A stretch of 64,000 nucleotides of DNA, from NCBI GenBank assembly GCA_963836355.1, contig CAWIJO010000007.1, positions 682,001-746,000 of the forward strand, given 5' to 3'. The DNA is from Palsa-506 sp963836355. Lineage in GTDB: Bacteria > Actinomycetota > Actinomycetes > Streptosporangiales > Streptosporangiaceae. The first letter of the stretch is position 1, and each line of letters opens with the position of its first letter. Shown here in pieces: positions 35,817 to 44,932 of this stretch. The notes under the pieces were generated by a model. It searched no databases. It had not been told where the DNA came from and worked only from the letters and a program-made list of their open reading frames with translations. The position numbers and the translations under genes were made by a program.

Positions 35817-37511
35817 TCACCCCTGGCCGATCAGCTCATCGGTAAACGAGCGATCCTGCAGGTACTCCGTTCTGGCCCGGGCCAGATCTTCTCCCATTTC
35901 CGCCAGTCGCTCGGCGAACTCTGCATCGTCGCGGGACTCGACATAGGCGTCGAACACCGATGTCTCGAAGTCGAAGTCGTCGTCGATCTTGCCCAGGATC
36001 ATGTCAAGCTCCCCGACCACGAGCTCGAACAAGTTGATCTTGGCTTCAAGCACGTGCATAATGCGCTGCTCGATGGTGTCGCGGGCGACGAGATTGGTCA
36101 GCACCACATCCCGCGTCTGGCCGACCCGGTGCAGCCGACCGAGCCGCTGCTCGATCTGCATTGGATTCCACGGCAGGTCGATGTTAATCATCACATGGCA
36201 AAACTGCAGGTTACGCCCCTCACCCGCCGATTCGGTGCTCAGCAGCACCGGCACCTCGTCGCGGAACGCCGAGATCGCCTTCTCCTTGTCGGAACGGGCC
36301 AGGCTCCCGTGGTAGATGGCGGTCGGGATGCCCTGGATGCTCAGTTCGCTGGCGAGCGTGTTCAGAGTCTGTCGGAAGGCGGTAAATACGAGCACCTTTT
36401 CCGGGACGGTGCCGCGCAGCCTCGCGGCAAGTTCGGCGACCTTGCTCGTGCCAGCTATCGCGGCGGCTTGACGGCCGAGATCCTCCCACCCCACCTTGAC
36501 CAGGGTCGGGGCAACAGCGGCCGGACTCGAACCGGCCAGCCTTGCCAGGTTGCGCAGGGTCATCCGACTGGATCGCGGGGCATCCCGCGCCTCCTCCCTG
36601 ATCCGCGTGGCGATCCCCGCATACAGCGCTGATTCCTCAGCGGAGGGTGTCACGAGCACTGTCTCGGCGAGGCGCTGTGGCAGCATCACGCTCACCTCGC
36701 TGCGGCGGTGACGGACCATTACCTCCCTGGTCCTGGCACGCAACTCGGCGACCTTGCGCGGTGCGCCCGGCTCGCCGGACCCATGCTGGACGCGGAACTG
36801 CGTGGGGGTGCCCAGCAGGCCGGGAGCGACAAGGCTAACCAACTCATACAGATCCTGGAGCCGGTTCTCCACGGGAGTGGCCGTGAGCAGCAGCAGATAC
36901 CGGGCGCTCAACGTTCGCGCCAGCCGACCGGAGGCACTGCGCGGATTGCGCAGCCGGTGGGCCTCGTCCACGATGATCGCGTCCCACGGCCTGTGCGTCA
37001 GCATCGACCTGAGAGGCTCGCGGCGTGCGGCGGCAAGTGAAGCGATCACCACCGGGTGATCGCTGCTAGCGTCCCACCCCGCTTTGCCGGCCATGGTGGT
37101 AGGCAACGCGAACTTCCGCTCTAGTTCCTCCCGCCACTGCTGGGTCAGGCCCGCCGGAACGACCACGAGGACCCGGTCGGCAAGGCTGCGCATCCGCAAC
37201 TCTGACAGCACCAGCCCTGCCTCGATCGTCTTGCCGAGCCCGACCTCGTCGGCGAGAACTGCCCGGCCTCGCATCCTGCGCAGCACCGTCTGGGCCGTCT
37301 GCCACTGGTAGTCGAAGGGCTCGAAGTCAAGCCTGGGCTGGGACAGGAAGGTGTCGAATCCCGGCCTGCTCCACATCTCCACAGCGGCTTCGACCAGGCG
37401 GGTGCGTTCTCCATCGACCGGTGCACCTTGCCGCAAGGCACCGAGGAGGGACAGATACGGAGCGAGAACCGGAGACAGCTCGTCCAGGGATGGCGAACCG
37501 GCCGTCGTCAT
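35817..37511 (-). CDS. SNF2-family DEAD/DEAH-box ATPase
   Basis: This 564-aa protein has Walker A DEVGLGKT at residues 88-95, preceded by the Q-like FEPFDYQWQTAQTVLRRM. DEAH lies at 182-185, then motif III LTATPVENRLQDLYEL, the C-terminal helicase lobe with VLVFTAFRQTL, STESAGEGRNLQFC and motif VI in QIEQRLGRLHRVGQTRDV, and a helical tail. It is a minimal Swi2/Snf2 double-stranded-DNA translocase without extra domains, shorter than RapA. I placed the start at ATG 37511 because the conserved region begins shortly after; upstream codons look non-coding. It is co-transcribed with the zinc-ribbon protein, suggesting a two-protein DNA-remodelling or repair/defence machine. Confidence 0.9.
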   Translation of the reverse strand: MTTAGSPSLDELSPVLAPYLSLLGALRQGAPVDGERTRLVEAAVEMWSRPGFDTFLSQPRLDFEPFDYQWQTAQTVLRRMRGRAVLADEVGLGKTIEAGLVLSELRMRSLADRVLVVVPAGLTQQWREELERKFALPTTMAGKAGWDASSDHPVVIASLAAARREPLRSMLTHRPWDAIIVDEAHRLRNPRSASGRLARTLSARYLLLLTATPVENRLQDLYELVSLVAPGLLGTPTQFRVQHGSGEPGAPRKVAELRARTREVMVRHRRSEVSVMLPQRLAETVLVTPSAEESALYAGIATRIREEARDAPRSSRMTLRNLARLAGSSPAAVAPTLVKVGWEDLGRQAAAIAGTSKVAELAARLRGTVPEKVLVFTAFRQTLNTLASELSIQGIPTAIYHGSLARSDKEKAISAFRDEVPVLLSTESAGEGRNLQFCHVMINIDLPWNPMQIEQRLGRLHRVGQTRDVVLTNLVARDTIEQRIMHVLEAKINLFELVVGELDMILGKIDDDFDFETSVFDAYVESRDDAEFAERLAEMGEDLARARTEYLQDRSFTDELIGQG

Positions 37512-37931
37512 GTAAGGCAGGTTATCGGAGTTGTCCTGGCGGCCCGGACAGAAAAGGCACTCGCGCGCGCGTCGGCCGAAGAATCCCGGCGGCTGGCTAA
37601 CGACAGTCGTCGCGTGGTCCGGTGTCCAGCCGGAGCGCCCGCAGCCGCGCAGCGGCGAGGACGAACGAGCCATCCGGCACCCGCTCAGCTGGCTGGGTGC
37701 TGCGGCTTCCGTGGCTGCATGTGGCCTGGCGTCGCCTGGTGTCGCTCCACGTTGGCTCCCCACCTGGCTCCCAGAACTCGTTAGCGCCGCTAATGTTCGA
37801 AGCTCCTGCCGCCACCCGCGCCGTGCGGATCTGCTGGCCCGGCGCGCTCGCCGACGCGATACGCGGCATCCCCTGGATGCCCGCTACCGCAACCGTCTGA
37901 CACGCATATCAGACGGCGGTCAGGCGCGCTC
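37512..37931. other. Upstream region of the SNF2 operon, no gene recognised
   Basis: Short frames exist on both strands. One minus-strand stretch (PDGSFVLAAARLRALRLDTG, about 37605-37665) has high GC3 but no start or family. The SNF2 promoter should lie here; I see no convincing -35/-10 pair. Confidence 0.4.
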
Positions 37932-38237
37932 TCAACCGGCATCATCTGTCAAGTCGCCCGGCCGCCACATGGTGCTGACAACGGGTGCACCCTCCGGCAG
38001 GCCCAGGGTGGCGGCGACGTGGAAGCCGAAGTGCTGGTAGAGCGGCACGTTTGCCAGCTTCGAGGATTCGAGGTAGGCGGGCAGCCCCTCCTTGTCGCAT
38101 CGCCGGAGCCGCGAGCCCTCAGCTGGAAAGAACCAGCCGAACACCGGATCGTCATAGAAGGCGCGGGCGAGCATCTGAGCGGTCTCCGTCGCATCTCCAC
38201 GCCCGGCCACCCGTATCTCAAGACCAGCCACGCACAC
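37932..38237 (-). pseudogene. GNAT acetyltransferase with in-frame internal deletion
   Basis: The open frame of 101 aa joins a normal GNAT N-terminus (AQMLARAFYDDPVFGWFFPA) directly to a normal GNAT C-terminus (RCDKEGLPAYLESSKLANV, LYQHFGFHVAATLGLPEG). The central strand with the acetyl-CoA pyrophosphate loop (Q/RxxGxG/A), about 80-90 residues, is missing. The reading frame is preserved, so a small protein could be made, but it cannot bind acetyl-CoA. Confidence 0.7.
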
Positions 38238-38748
38238 CAGCGTAGGCCGCTACCGGATTCCACGGCTCGCCTGCGAAACGAAGGACCGACTTCCGGGCGG
38301 CTGCACGAGTTCCGAATCAAACCGGGCCTGAGGTTCCGAGATTCGAGCCCTCAGGACTGACTGACATATCGGCCCGCTGACGGAGTGTTACGCGGTGTCT
38401 GGCCTGGTATTTTCCTGGATTTTCTGGCGGTTTCTGCCTCCGGCCGGCCAGGGGTGCGCGATAAATGAACGCAGTTCACGTGGCGTTTCTCTGGAGGCAA
38501 GGTGGCGGCTGGGCTGTTGCAGGCGCCGCTGCCGTGGCTTCACCCCCAGGATCGTCTCCGTTCCGTTCGGCGCCGGTCATCGTCTTCGGCGATCAGGACT
38601 CGCATCGGCATTCACCAGTTCCCAGGATGGCAGGTCTTCGCCGCGCGGCCATCCGAAGGTGACAGCCATGTGACAGCCGTCACCTCCTTGTCACCGGCCA
38701 CCCCATACGCCTGATTCCTGACGGCACCCAGCCGCAAGGAGACGCGAG
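38238..38748. other. No gene recognised
   Basis: About 510 bp with short frames only. A T-loop-like sequence near 38330 does not belong to a tRNA. The 3' part holds the likely promoter of the lipoprotein/efflux cluster. Confidence 0.4.
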
Positions 38749-39152
38749 ATGAACGGATGCGAGATTAACGACAGCTCCGGCGGCCGACCCGAACGGCGGC
38801 GGTCATGGCCGCGGTGGGCAGCAACCCTTGCCGCGATGGCCCTGCTATGCCTGCTGGCAACGGCATGCGGGGGTGGCTCGTCCCCGCCGCCTCCGCCACG
38901 GGAGGGTCCGCCTACGCCGCGGGAGGGGCCACGCGTGAGCAGGCGGCGCTCGCCTACGCGAGGTGCATGCGCTCGCACGGCGTGCCGGACTTCCCCGACC
39001 CCGACAGTAACGGCGACTTCCACGTTGGCAATAACTCCGTCAGCAGCCAGGAGACGGCGGCCAACCAAGTCTGCAACCACCTGCTGAATGTCGGCCAGTA
39101 CCAGGCCGCGGCCCGGGCCTGCCAGTCACTGGCGACGCACGCCAAGGGATGA
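38749..39152 (+). pseudogene. Small lipoprotein of an efflux cluster, one frameshift
   Basis: An ATG opens a lipoprotein signal (MALLCLLATAC followed by GGGSS). Near 38900-38935 the coding signal moves to the next frame: GGSAYAAGGATREQAALAYA, RCMRSHGVPDFPDPDSNGDF and NHLLNVGQYQAAARACQSLA to a stop at 39152. This Cys-containing ARCMRSHGVP.FPDP family is usually found just upstream of MacA/MacB-like genes in actinobacteria, as here. Confidence 0.65.
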
Positions 39153-39161
39153 AGGTAAGTC

Positions 39162-40411
39162 ATGAGCGGGACGGTCCCCCATGGCCGGGACGCGAGCCGG
39201 CAGGCGGATACCCTGGCGGCGGCCGGAGACCCGGCGGCCCCGTCGCGGCCGGGGCCGCCGGGTGACCGCGGACGCGGTCGGGGTGGTGCTGGCGGCGGGA
39301 GGCGTGGCCGCGTGGCGCGCGGGGGTGTTCGGTCCGGACGGCTCGCCGGGGGCGGCGGCCGGGGGCGCGGCCCCCGGTGACGACGCAGGCCGTGACGTGA
39401 CGGGATCTGGCGGCGTCGACGCCGGTGACCGCGACGCTGGGGTACGGGGAGTCATACACGGTGACCGGGAGGGGCGGCGGGACGCTGACTTGGCTGCCGT
39501 CGGCTGGCCAGGTGATCAGGCAGGGGCAGGCGCTGTACAAGGTCGACAACGGCACCCCGGTGGTGCTGCTGTACGGCAGCGTCCCGGACTGGCGGCCGAT
39601 GTCGGCCGGGGATACCGGCGCGGACGTGTCCCAGCTCAACCACGACCTGGTACGCCTCGGGTACGCGGACAGCGCGGATATCAGCGCGCTGGGCTGGGAC
39701 TACTACTCCTGGGAGACCAGGTACGGGGTGCAGCAGATGGAAGAGCATCTGGGCGTCTCCAGCCCGCCGGGGTCGCTGGTGCTGGGCTCGGTGGTGTTCG
39801 AACCGGGCGCGCTGCGGGTCAGCCAGGTCACGAGCAGCCTTGGCGGCCAGGCGGGCGGGCCGGTGCTGGACGCGACGTCAACGCGGCACGTGGTCACGAT
39901 CAGCCTGGATGCCGCGCAGCAGACCGAGGTGAAGGCGGGCGATAAGGTGACCGTCACGCTGCCGGACGGGAGGACCACGCCGGGGACGGTCTCGTGGGTC
40001 GGGCGGGTCGCCACCCGTTCCAGCGGCTCGGGCAGCGGCGGCTCGGTTTGGTAACGGCGGCAGCAGCAGCACGTCCACCGTCCCGGTGCGGGTCACGCTC
40101 ACCCACCCGCCGGCGGCGGGCACCCTGGACCAGGCGCCAGTGATGGTGAACATCACCACCGACAGCGTCAAGAACGCGCTGGCGGTGCCAGTGGGGGGGC
40201 TGCTGGCCCAGGCGTCGGGCGGGTACGCCATCGAAGTCGTCGGCGCGGGTAACACCCGGCACCTGGTGCGGGTGCAGGTGCAGGTGCAGGTGCAGGTGCA
40301 GGTGCAGGTGCAGGTGCAGGTGCAGGTGGGGCCTGTTTTCGATGACGCCGACGGGCTGGTGCAGGTGACCGGGGCGCTGGCGCCCGGGCAGCACGTCGTG
40401 GTGCCGGCGAC
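39162..40411 (+). pseudogene. MacA/HlyD-type efflux adaptor with peptidoglycan-binding domain, decayed
   Basis: The ATG at 39162 opens a cytoplasmic tail. The frame shifts near 39240 to a membrane anchor (VTADAVGVVLAAGGVAAWRA), meets an in-frame TGA just before RDLAASTPVTATLG, and continues GTLTWLPSAGQVIRQGQAL and YKVDNGTPVVLLYG. A peptidoglycan-binding-like segment (MSAGDTGADVSQLNHDLVRL) and a barrel (TPGTVSWVGRVA) follow. A second shift near 40050 leads to VRVTLTHPPAAGTLDQAPV, the Val-Gln repeat and DDADGLVQVTGALAPGQHVV. The protein would link an ABC exporter to the cell envelope. Three lesions make it a likely pseudogene. Confidence 0.7.
40272..40328 (+). repeat. GTGCAG hexanucleotide tandem repeat, 9.5 copies
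   Basis: Nine perfect GTGCAG units (40272-40325) and a final GTG encode alternating Val-Gln within the adaptor barrel. Six-base units keep the frame when copies are gained or lost. Confidence 0.95.
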
Positions 40412-40950
40412 ATGCGCGCCGCCGCTGAGTCGGCCACGCCCGTCCCGGCGGCCGCCTGGCTTTCGCCGCTGGTTCCGGTGCTGGAGCTGGAACAGGTCAG
40501 CAAGGAGTATCCGGGGTGGCCGGCGGTGCGGGCGCTAGATCAGGCCAGCCTGGCGGTGGCCGCGGGGGAACTGGTCACGATCGTGGGCCCATCCGGGTCG
40601 GGCAAGAGCACGCTGCTGCACCTGATGGGCACCCTGGACCGGCCCACCACCGGGACGGTGCGGGTCACCGGCCTGGACACAGCGCAGATGAAAGACCGGC
40701 AACTGTCGGCGCTGCGGGCTTCCCGGATCGGGTTCGTGTTCCAGCAGTTCTTCCTCGCCGAACGCCAGACCGTGCTGGCCAACGTCGCCGGCGGGCTGCT
40801 CTATGCCGGCATCCGTCGCGCTGAGCGCCGCCGTCTGGCCGCCAGCGCGCTCGCCGCGGTCGGGCTGGCGCACCGGGCCAGCGCCCGGCCGACCCAGCTA
40901 TCAGGTGGGGAACGGCAGCGGGTCGCCATCGCCCAGCACGCCGACCTGAG
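40412..40950 (+). pseudogene. MacB-like ABC transporter ATPase, truncated before Walker B
   Basis: From ATG 40412: LELEQVSKEYPGWPAVRALD, Walker A GPSGSGKST, FVFQQFFLAERQTVLANVAG and signature LSGGERQRVAIAQ. Straight after the signature, where ARALV...LLADEPTGNLD should follow, the sequence becomes unrelated. Without Walker B and the switch His it cannot hydrolyse ATP. No FtsX-like permease follows, so the efflux cluster has lost its 3' end. Confidence 0.8.
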
Positions 40951-41259
40951 CGAACGCGTCCGCGCTGAGCCCGCATGCGATGATGGGGCTCGCCATATGC
41001 GATTCCTACCAGGTCGTTCGCCCCCCGGGTAGCGCACCGGCCGCGACCGTCAGGAACAGAGCCGGTACGGTGGCGATGGCGCCAGCACTGACGGAACCGG
41101 CCCAGCCGATGTGCATGCCGACCCACTCGACCGAGGGCTGGCGACCTGACAGCATGGGGCAAGCCAGACTCGAAGCTGCGAGATTTCATTGGCCGCTGCG
41201 TTGCGTATCGGTGTCGGCGATACCTGGAGGGACGATCTTGCCTTGGTCGATTTCCTGGG
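40951..41259. other. Breakpoint region, no gene recognised
   Basis: A minus-strand stretch (41010-41150) reads WAGSVSAGAIATVPALFLTV, hydrophobic and possibly part of a membrane protein. It has no recognisable family. A second stretch (41165-41330, minus) reads SGVLDEGALTAKAELSQEID before a stop and may be a SHOCT-like tail. Neither is complete. Confidence 0.35.
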
Positions 41260-41329
41260 ATAGTTCGGCCTTGGCGGTGAGGGCTCCCTCGTCCAGTACG
41301 CCGGAACCCGCGGCGCGGGAGATCGCGTC

Positions 41330-41819
41330 GCCGCCGCGGCCGCGCCGTCTGCGCCACCGGCCCGCGCCACCGCGGCGGCGCCCGGGCTTGCGGCCAGCGC
41401 AGCCGGGTCCCGCCAGATGATCTCGCTGATCAGATGCCCGGACACCGGTCGGCGAACAGCAGCGCGCCGCGGAACCCAGCGATTTCCGCCAGCCACGGGA
41501 CGGCGGTATCCCCGAACACCTCGATGGCGTCCTCGAACGCTGCCCGCCCGGCCTCCATCCGCGTCAGCCGGACCCCCTCCCCGCCGGGCAATTTCGCCGC
41601 GCAGCGGCGCTACTGCCTGCTCGCTGTCCAGCAGCGCATCGTGCGACACCCAGGGTGATTCGAGTACCGCGGCCCGAGCTCGGGGCTCGCCAGCAGCGAC
41701 ATCCCCAGATTGGCTCGCTGGCCCACGCCCGCCGGGCGGACCTCGCTCTCGATGTAACAGACAGATTCGCCCAGCCGAAGCGGATCCGCGGTGATCAGGT
41801 TGAGCCGGGCATGCAACAC
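41330..41819 (-). pseudogene. Antibiotic-biosynthesis-monooxygenase (ABM) double-domain protein, frameshifted
   Basis: From GTG 41819 with a GGGAG site: LHARLNLITADPLRLGESVC, RANLGMSLLASPELG. A second frame gives VLESPWVSHDALLDSEQAVA, a third VRLTRMEAGRAAFEDAIEVF, DTAVPWLAEIAGFRGALLFA, and another LISEIIWRDPAALAAS. Read together they form two dimeric alpha-beta barrel ABM domains of a common actinobacterial family. At least three shifts are present. The catalytic role, if any, is unknown. Confidence 0.6.
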
Positions 41820-42139
41820 GGCGACTCCCAGGAAAGGTCACCCTGGCCGGCGACCGTAGCGAGGAGCAGGCCGGCCATCGCGCCGACCAGTGCCAAAAAC
41901 GGCACACTCCCCTTGAGGTACCGGCGAAGCCGGAAGGTGAAGCGGGTACGTGCCGACGGCAACCTCGTCGCCAGCGAGCCGCTGCCGCCACCCGCGGGTT
42001 TCGCGGCGCCGTGCGCGGCCGGGCCGGCCGCTACAGCGCTAACAGCAGCGCCAGCTGGCCCACGATCATGGCAGCCCGGCAGCCCGGTCAGTCGCTCGTT
42101 CTCGCTGGATAGCTCTTCCCACCCGTTGTGATCCGCCAT
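41795..42139 (-). CDS. Hypothetical single-pass membrane protein
   Basis: This 114-aa protein starts MADHNGWEELSSENERLTGL with GGAGGAACCG upstream of the ATG. It has a basic stretch (RTRFTFRLRRYLKGS) and one membrane helix (VPFLALVGAMAGLLLATVAG). The stop lies inside the following ABM gene, giving a 25-bp overlap, so the two were probably co-translated. The family is not recognised. Confidence 0.5.
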   Translation of the reverse strand: MADHNGWEELSSENERLTGLPGCHDRGPAGAAVSAVAAGPAAHGAAKPAGGGSGSLATRLPSARTRFTFRLRRYLKGSVPFLALVGAMAGLLLATVAGQGDLSWESPCCMPGST

Positions 42140-42757
42140 CGGTTCCTCCCCCCGTGCGCGACGCCCGGGCACTGGCGCCGCTGCGGTGTTGGGCCGCACC
42201 CTCCGACACGCCGGAGCCCGTGTCTTCAACGCAGAACTGCTCATCACTGAATGACTCGTCCATGTTTCCCCATGGCCGGTCCGGTTTGACAGGGGCCAAG
42301 GTCCCGCCGAGATGCCGAAATCCTGGATTGGCTCCGGGGTGGGCTGACGTGGCCGGCGCCCTGCCGTAACGCCCGCGATGCTGCCGGGCGGCGAACCCGG
42401 TGGCAACGCAGGGTGCGCCCGGGCGGCGAGGACTTTCGGCACCGCCGGTAATACCCGCTGATGACATGATCGCGATCTGGGCTATGCCGGGCGGTGCCGG
42501 CGAGGCTGGTTCTGGGGCGGAGGATCAGACCGGCTCAGATAGGGGTGGCGTTCATGGCTTCAGGCCGGCCGAACGGCGTGTCCCTTGACACCTGATCAAG
42601 CACGGCCTTGCCGTCACCCTGACAGCGAGCAGGCCTGGGATCTCACCCAGAGTCCGCCGCCAGGCCCGTTCCGATCGCAGCAGCCGATACCCGGAACGTC
42701 CGTCAACAAGTAGCCGATGAGCGGGTCCTACGCGAGCGGCGCGGAGTCAGCAGGCTC
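42140..42757. other. No gene recognised
   Basis: About 620 bp. Frames are short on both strands and codon bias is not sustained. The segment just left of 42140 is the leader of the small membrane-protein gene. Confidence 0.45.
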
Positions 42758-43150
42758 CTAGTACTTCGCGCCCTTGCGCCACGCCATCTCCTGCAGTTCG
42801 AATGTGTTGCCGTCAGGATCGGAGAAGTCTGCTCCTTTAACGCCGCCCCCGAAGTCCTGGATTTCGCCGATCTCTACACCTCGGCGGACAAGCTCGGCAC
42901 GCGCCCCGGTGATGTCCTCCACAACCAGGTGCAAGCCTCTAACACTGCCGGGTTCTCCAGCGTACACATCCAGCCCTGTCCCAAAACCGACCGAGCAACC
43001 CGAGCCCTCTGGTGTCAACTGGACGACCCGGACGCCCTCGCTGGGCTGCACGTCAAAGTCCTTCTTGAAGCCGAGCTTGTCAGCATAGAAGGCGATGGCT
43101 CGGTCCACGTCCGAAACCGGGAGCGGGATCAGTTCCAGCCTCATCTGCAT
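42758..43150 (-). CDS. VOC family (glyoxalase-like) protein
   Basis: This 130-aa protein has two beta-alpha-beta-beta-beta modules: MQMRLELIPLPVSDVDRAIA with FYADKLGF, and GSVRGLHLVVEDITGARAEL with ADFSDPDGNTFELQEM. The DPDGN.FEL ending is diagnostic for the vicinal-oxygen-chelate superfamily. The start at ATG 43150 has AAGGGGG about 10 bp upstream. The substrate is unknown. Members include dioxygenases, resistance proteins and isomerases. Confidence 0.85.
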   Translation of the reverse strand: MQMRLELIPLPVSDVDRAIAFYADKLGFKKDFDVQPSEGVRVVQLTPEGSGCSVGFGTGLDVYAGEPGSVRGLHLVVEDITGARAELVRRGVEIGEIQDFGGGVKGADFSDPDGNTFELQEMAWRKGAKY

Positions 43151-43329
43151 CGGAGTCGAGCCCCCTTGACCTGTTCTCGTCCGAGCGATCATTCCATACC
43201 GCCGCCGACATCCGCTCACTGCCGCGTCGCGTGCCCGCTGAGCACGCGAGCGGCTCAACCGGATCTGCCGCTGTCCAGCTCGCTTGACTGACGACCGGAT
43301 AGGCGCGACTTCCTCGGCACGATGACGAC

Positions 43330-43518
43330 GTGCCGGTCTGCGATGCGTGCGTGAGCGACCTGCTCTATTGCGACAGGCATGACGCCTACTTCTGTCCCGT
43401 CTGCGACCGGTGGCAGGAACAGGCGTGCACCGATTCCGAGTGCACCTACTGCCCTGGTCGTCCGGAACGACCCAGCATCTGCGACCACCCGGATCGGCAC
43501 TACAAGACCCACGACTGA
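43330..43518 (+). CDS. Small cysteine-rich protein, probably zinc-binding
   Basis: A 62-aa frame from GTG 43330 has eight Cys and four His: VCDACVSDLLYCDRHDAYF, CPVCDRWQEQACTDSECTYC, then CDHPDRHYKTHD. The paired CxxC spacing suggests two small zinc sites. An in-frame TAG lies at 43300-43302 and GTG is the only start. There is no clear ribosome site, so translation may be leaderless. I do not recognise a family. Confidence 0.55.
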   Translation: MPVCDACVSDLLYCDRHDAYFCPVCDRWQEQACTDSECTYCPGRPERPSICDHPDRHYKTHD

Positions 43519-43949
43519 TCGCGCGCAGCTGCCGCCGATCGCGCGTCAGGTGGGAGTGGACACCGGGCGTTCAGGGCGGTCTGGACGGACGCCGGGCACG
43601 GGCCGGACCAGCTGCCTGACGCCTGGACCGGTTCGCCTTCCTGCTCGGCGGCAGCGGCAGTGAGCGGCTGGCCTGCCCATGACTAGCATCGCGGGCTGGC
43701 CGGGCAGCTGTCCCCGGGGGTCAGGGCGGCGACCGCGCCGCGAGTTTCATCGCGGGCTACGGGCTCAGCTCAGCGGCTGGGCCGGCCGGGTATCGGCTTG
43801 CTGGTGTGTGCGGCCGTCGTTAGGGTTGTAGTCCGCGCCGCGGGGCCGGATCAGTTCCCTGGTATTCCCATGGTGACCGGCAAGCCAGCCACGGTGCTCT
43901 GCCTGGCAAGCGGATGTGCTGCCGGGTTGCCCGCCACAGGAGCAATCGG
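43519..43949. other. No gene recognised
   Basis: About 430 bp with no sustained coding signal. It contains the ribosome site (AGGAGCAATCGG) of the following oxidoreductase gene at its right end. Confidence 0.45.
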
Positions 43950-44932
43950 ATGACCGTCCGGTCCGCTGGGGAATCCTCGCCACCGGCGGCATCGCCCGTG
44001 CCTTCGCGCAGGATCTCGCGCTGCAGCCCGGCGGTGAGGCTGCCGCCGCTGGTCCCGGTCCCGGGCTTCGGCGGACGCGTTCGGGGACGAATTCGGCGTA
44101 CCGCACCGGCACGCGAGCTACCAGGCCCTTGTCAGCGATCCGGATGTCGATGCCGTGTACGTGTCAACGCCTCACCCCGGCCATCACGACGCCGCGCTGC
44201 TCGCGATCAGCGCGGGTAAGGCCGTGCTCGCCGAGAAGCCGTTCGCCATGGACGCCGCCCGGCCGCGCGAGATGACCGGCGCCGCGCGGCCAGGGAACGT
44301 TCCTCATGGAAGCAATGTGGACGCGGTTCCTGCCGCACATCGCGCGGGTGCGGGAGATCCTCGCCGCCAGAACGCTCGGCGATGCCGCCTGCCTGACCGC
44401 CGGGCGCGGGCAGTGGTCCGCCCCCGATCCGCAGTTCCGGCTGTCCGCGCCGGAACCGGGCGGCGGGGCCCTGCTGGACCTTGGCATATACCCGGTCTCG
44501 TTCGCGAGCCTGGTGCTTGGCGTGCCGACCCAGATCACCGCGGTCAGCCATCCGGCGTTTACCGGCGTTGACGCCACCACGTCGATGATCTTCCAGTACG
44601 ACAGCGGCGCCCACGCGGTACTGACCACGACCTTGCTGGCCGCACCGGGCAACCCCGCCGCCATCTACGGCACCGCGGCCAGGATAGAGATCGACGGCTG
44701 GTTTTACACCCCGGCCGCGTTCCGCGTGATCGCGCGTGACGGCACCGGACTGGAGCGCTACGAACAACCCCATGAAGGGCGCGGGCTGCGGGGCCAGGCC
44801 GCCGAGGTGGGCCGCTGTCTTCGCGCCGGGCTGCTAGAAAGCCCGCTGCTCCCGCTGGATGAGACGTACACGATCATGCAGGCTATGGACGAGGTCCGCC
44901 GGCCGACCGCCTTGCCCTGCCCACCAGCCTGA
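43950..44932 (+). pseudogene. Gfo/Idh/MocA-family oxidoreductase, several frameshifts
   Basis: The ATG at 43950 follows a good ribosome site, but the Rossmann motif lies one frame off (RWGILATGGIARAFAQDLAL). Coding then moves to HASYQ, VDAVYVSTPHPGHHDAALLA and AGKAVLAEKPFAMD (the EKP motif). From 44306 a third frame reads MEAMWTRFLPHIARVREILA, GGGALLDLGIYPVSFASLVL and LLPLDETYTIMQAMDEVR to the stop at 44932. All parts of a 330-aa NAD(P)-dependent sugar/cyclitol dehydrogenase are present in order, so sequencing indels are a real alternative to decay. Confidence 0.75.

Noticed and set aside
38320..38360. tRNA-like sequence on either strand near GGTTCCGAGATTCGAGCC
   Set aside because: No cloverleaf could be built with the flanking bases.
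40272..40328. CRISPR array
   Set aside because: It is a contiguous 6-bp tandem repeat without spacers. No CRISPR-like direct repeats or cas genes were seen anywhere in the window.
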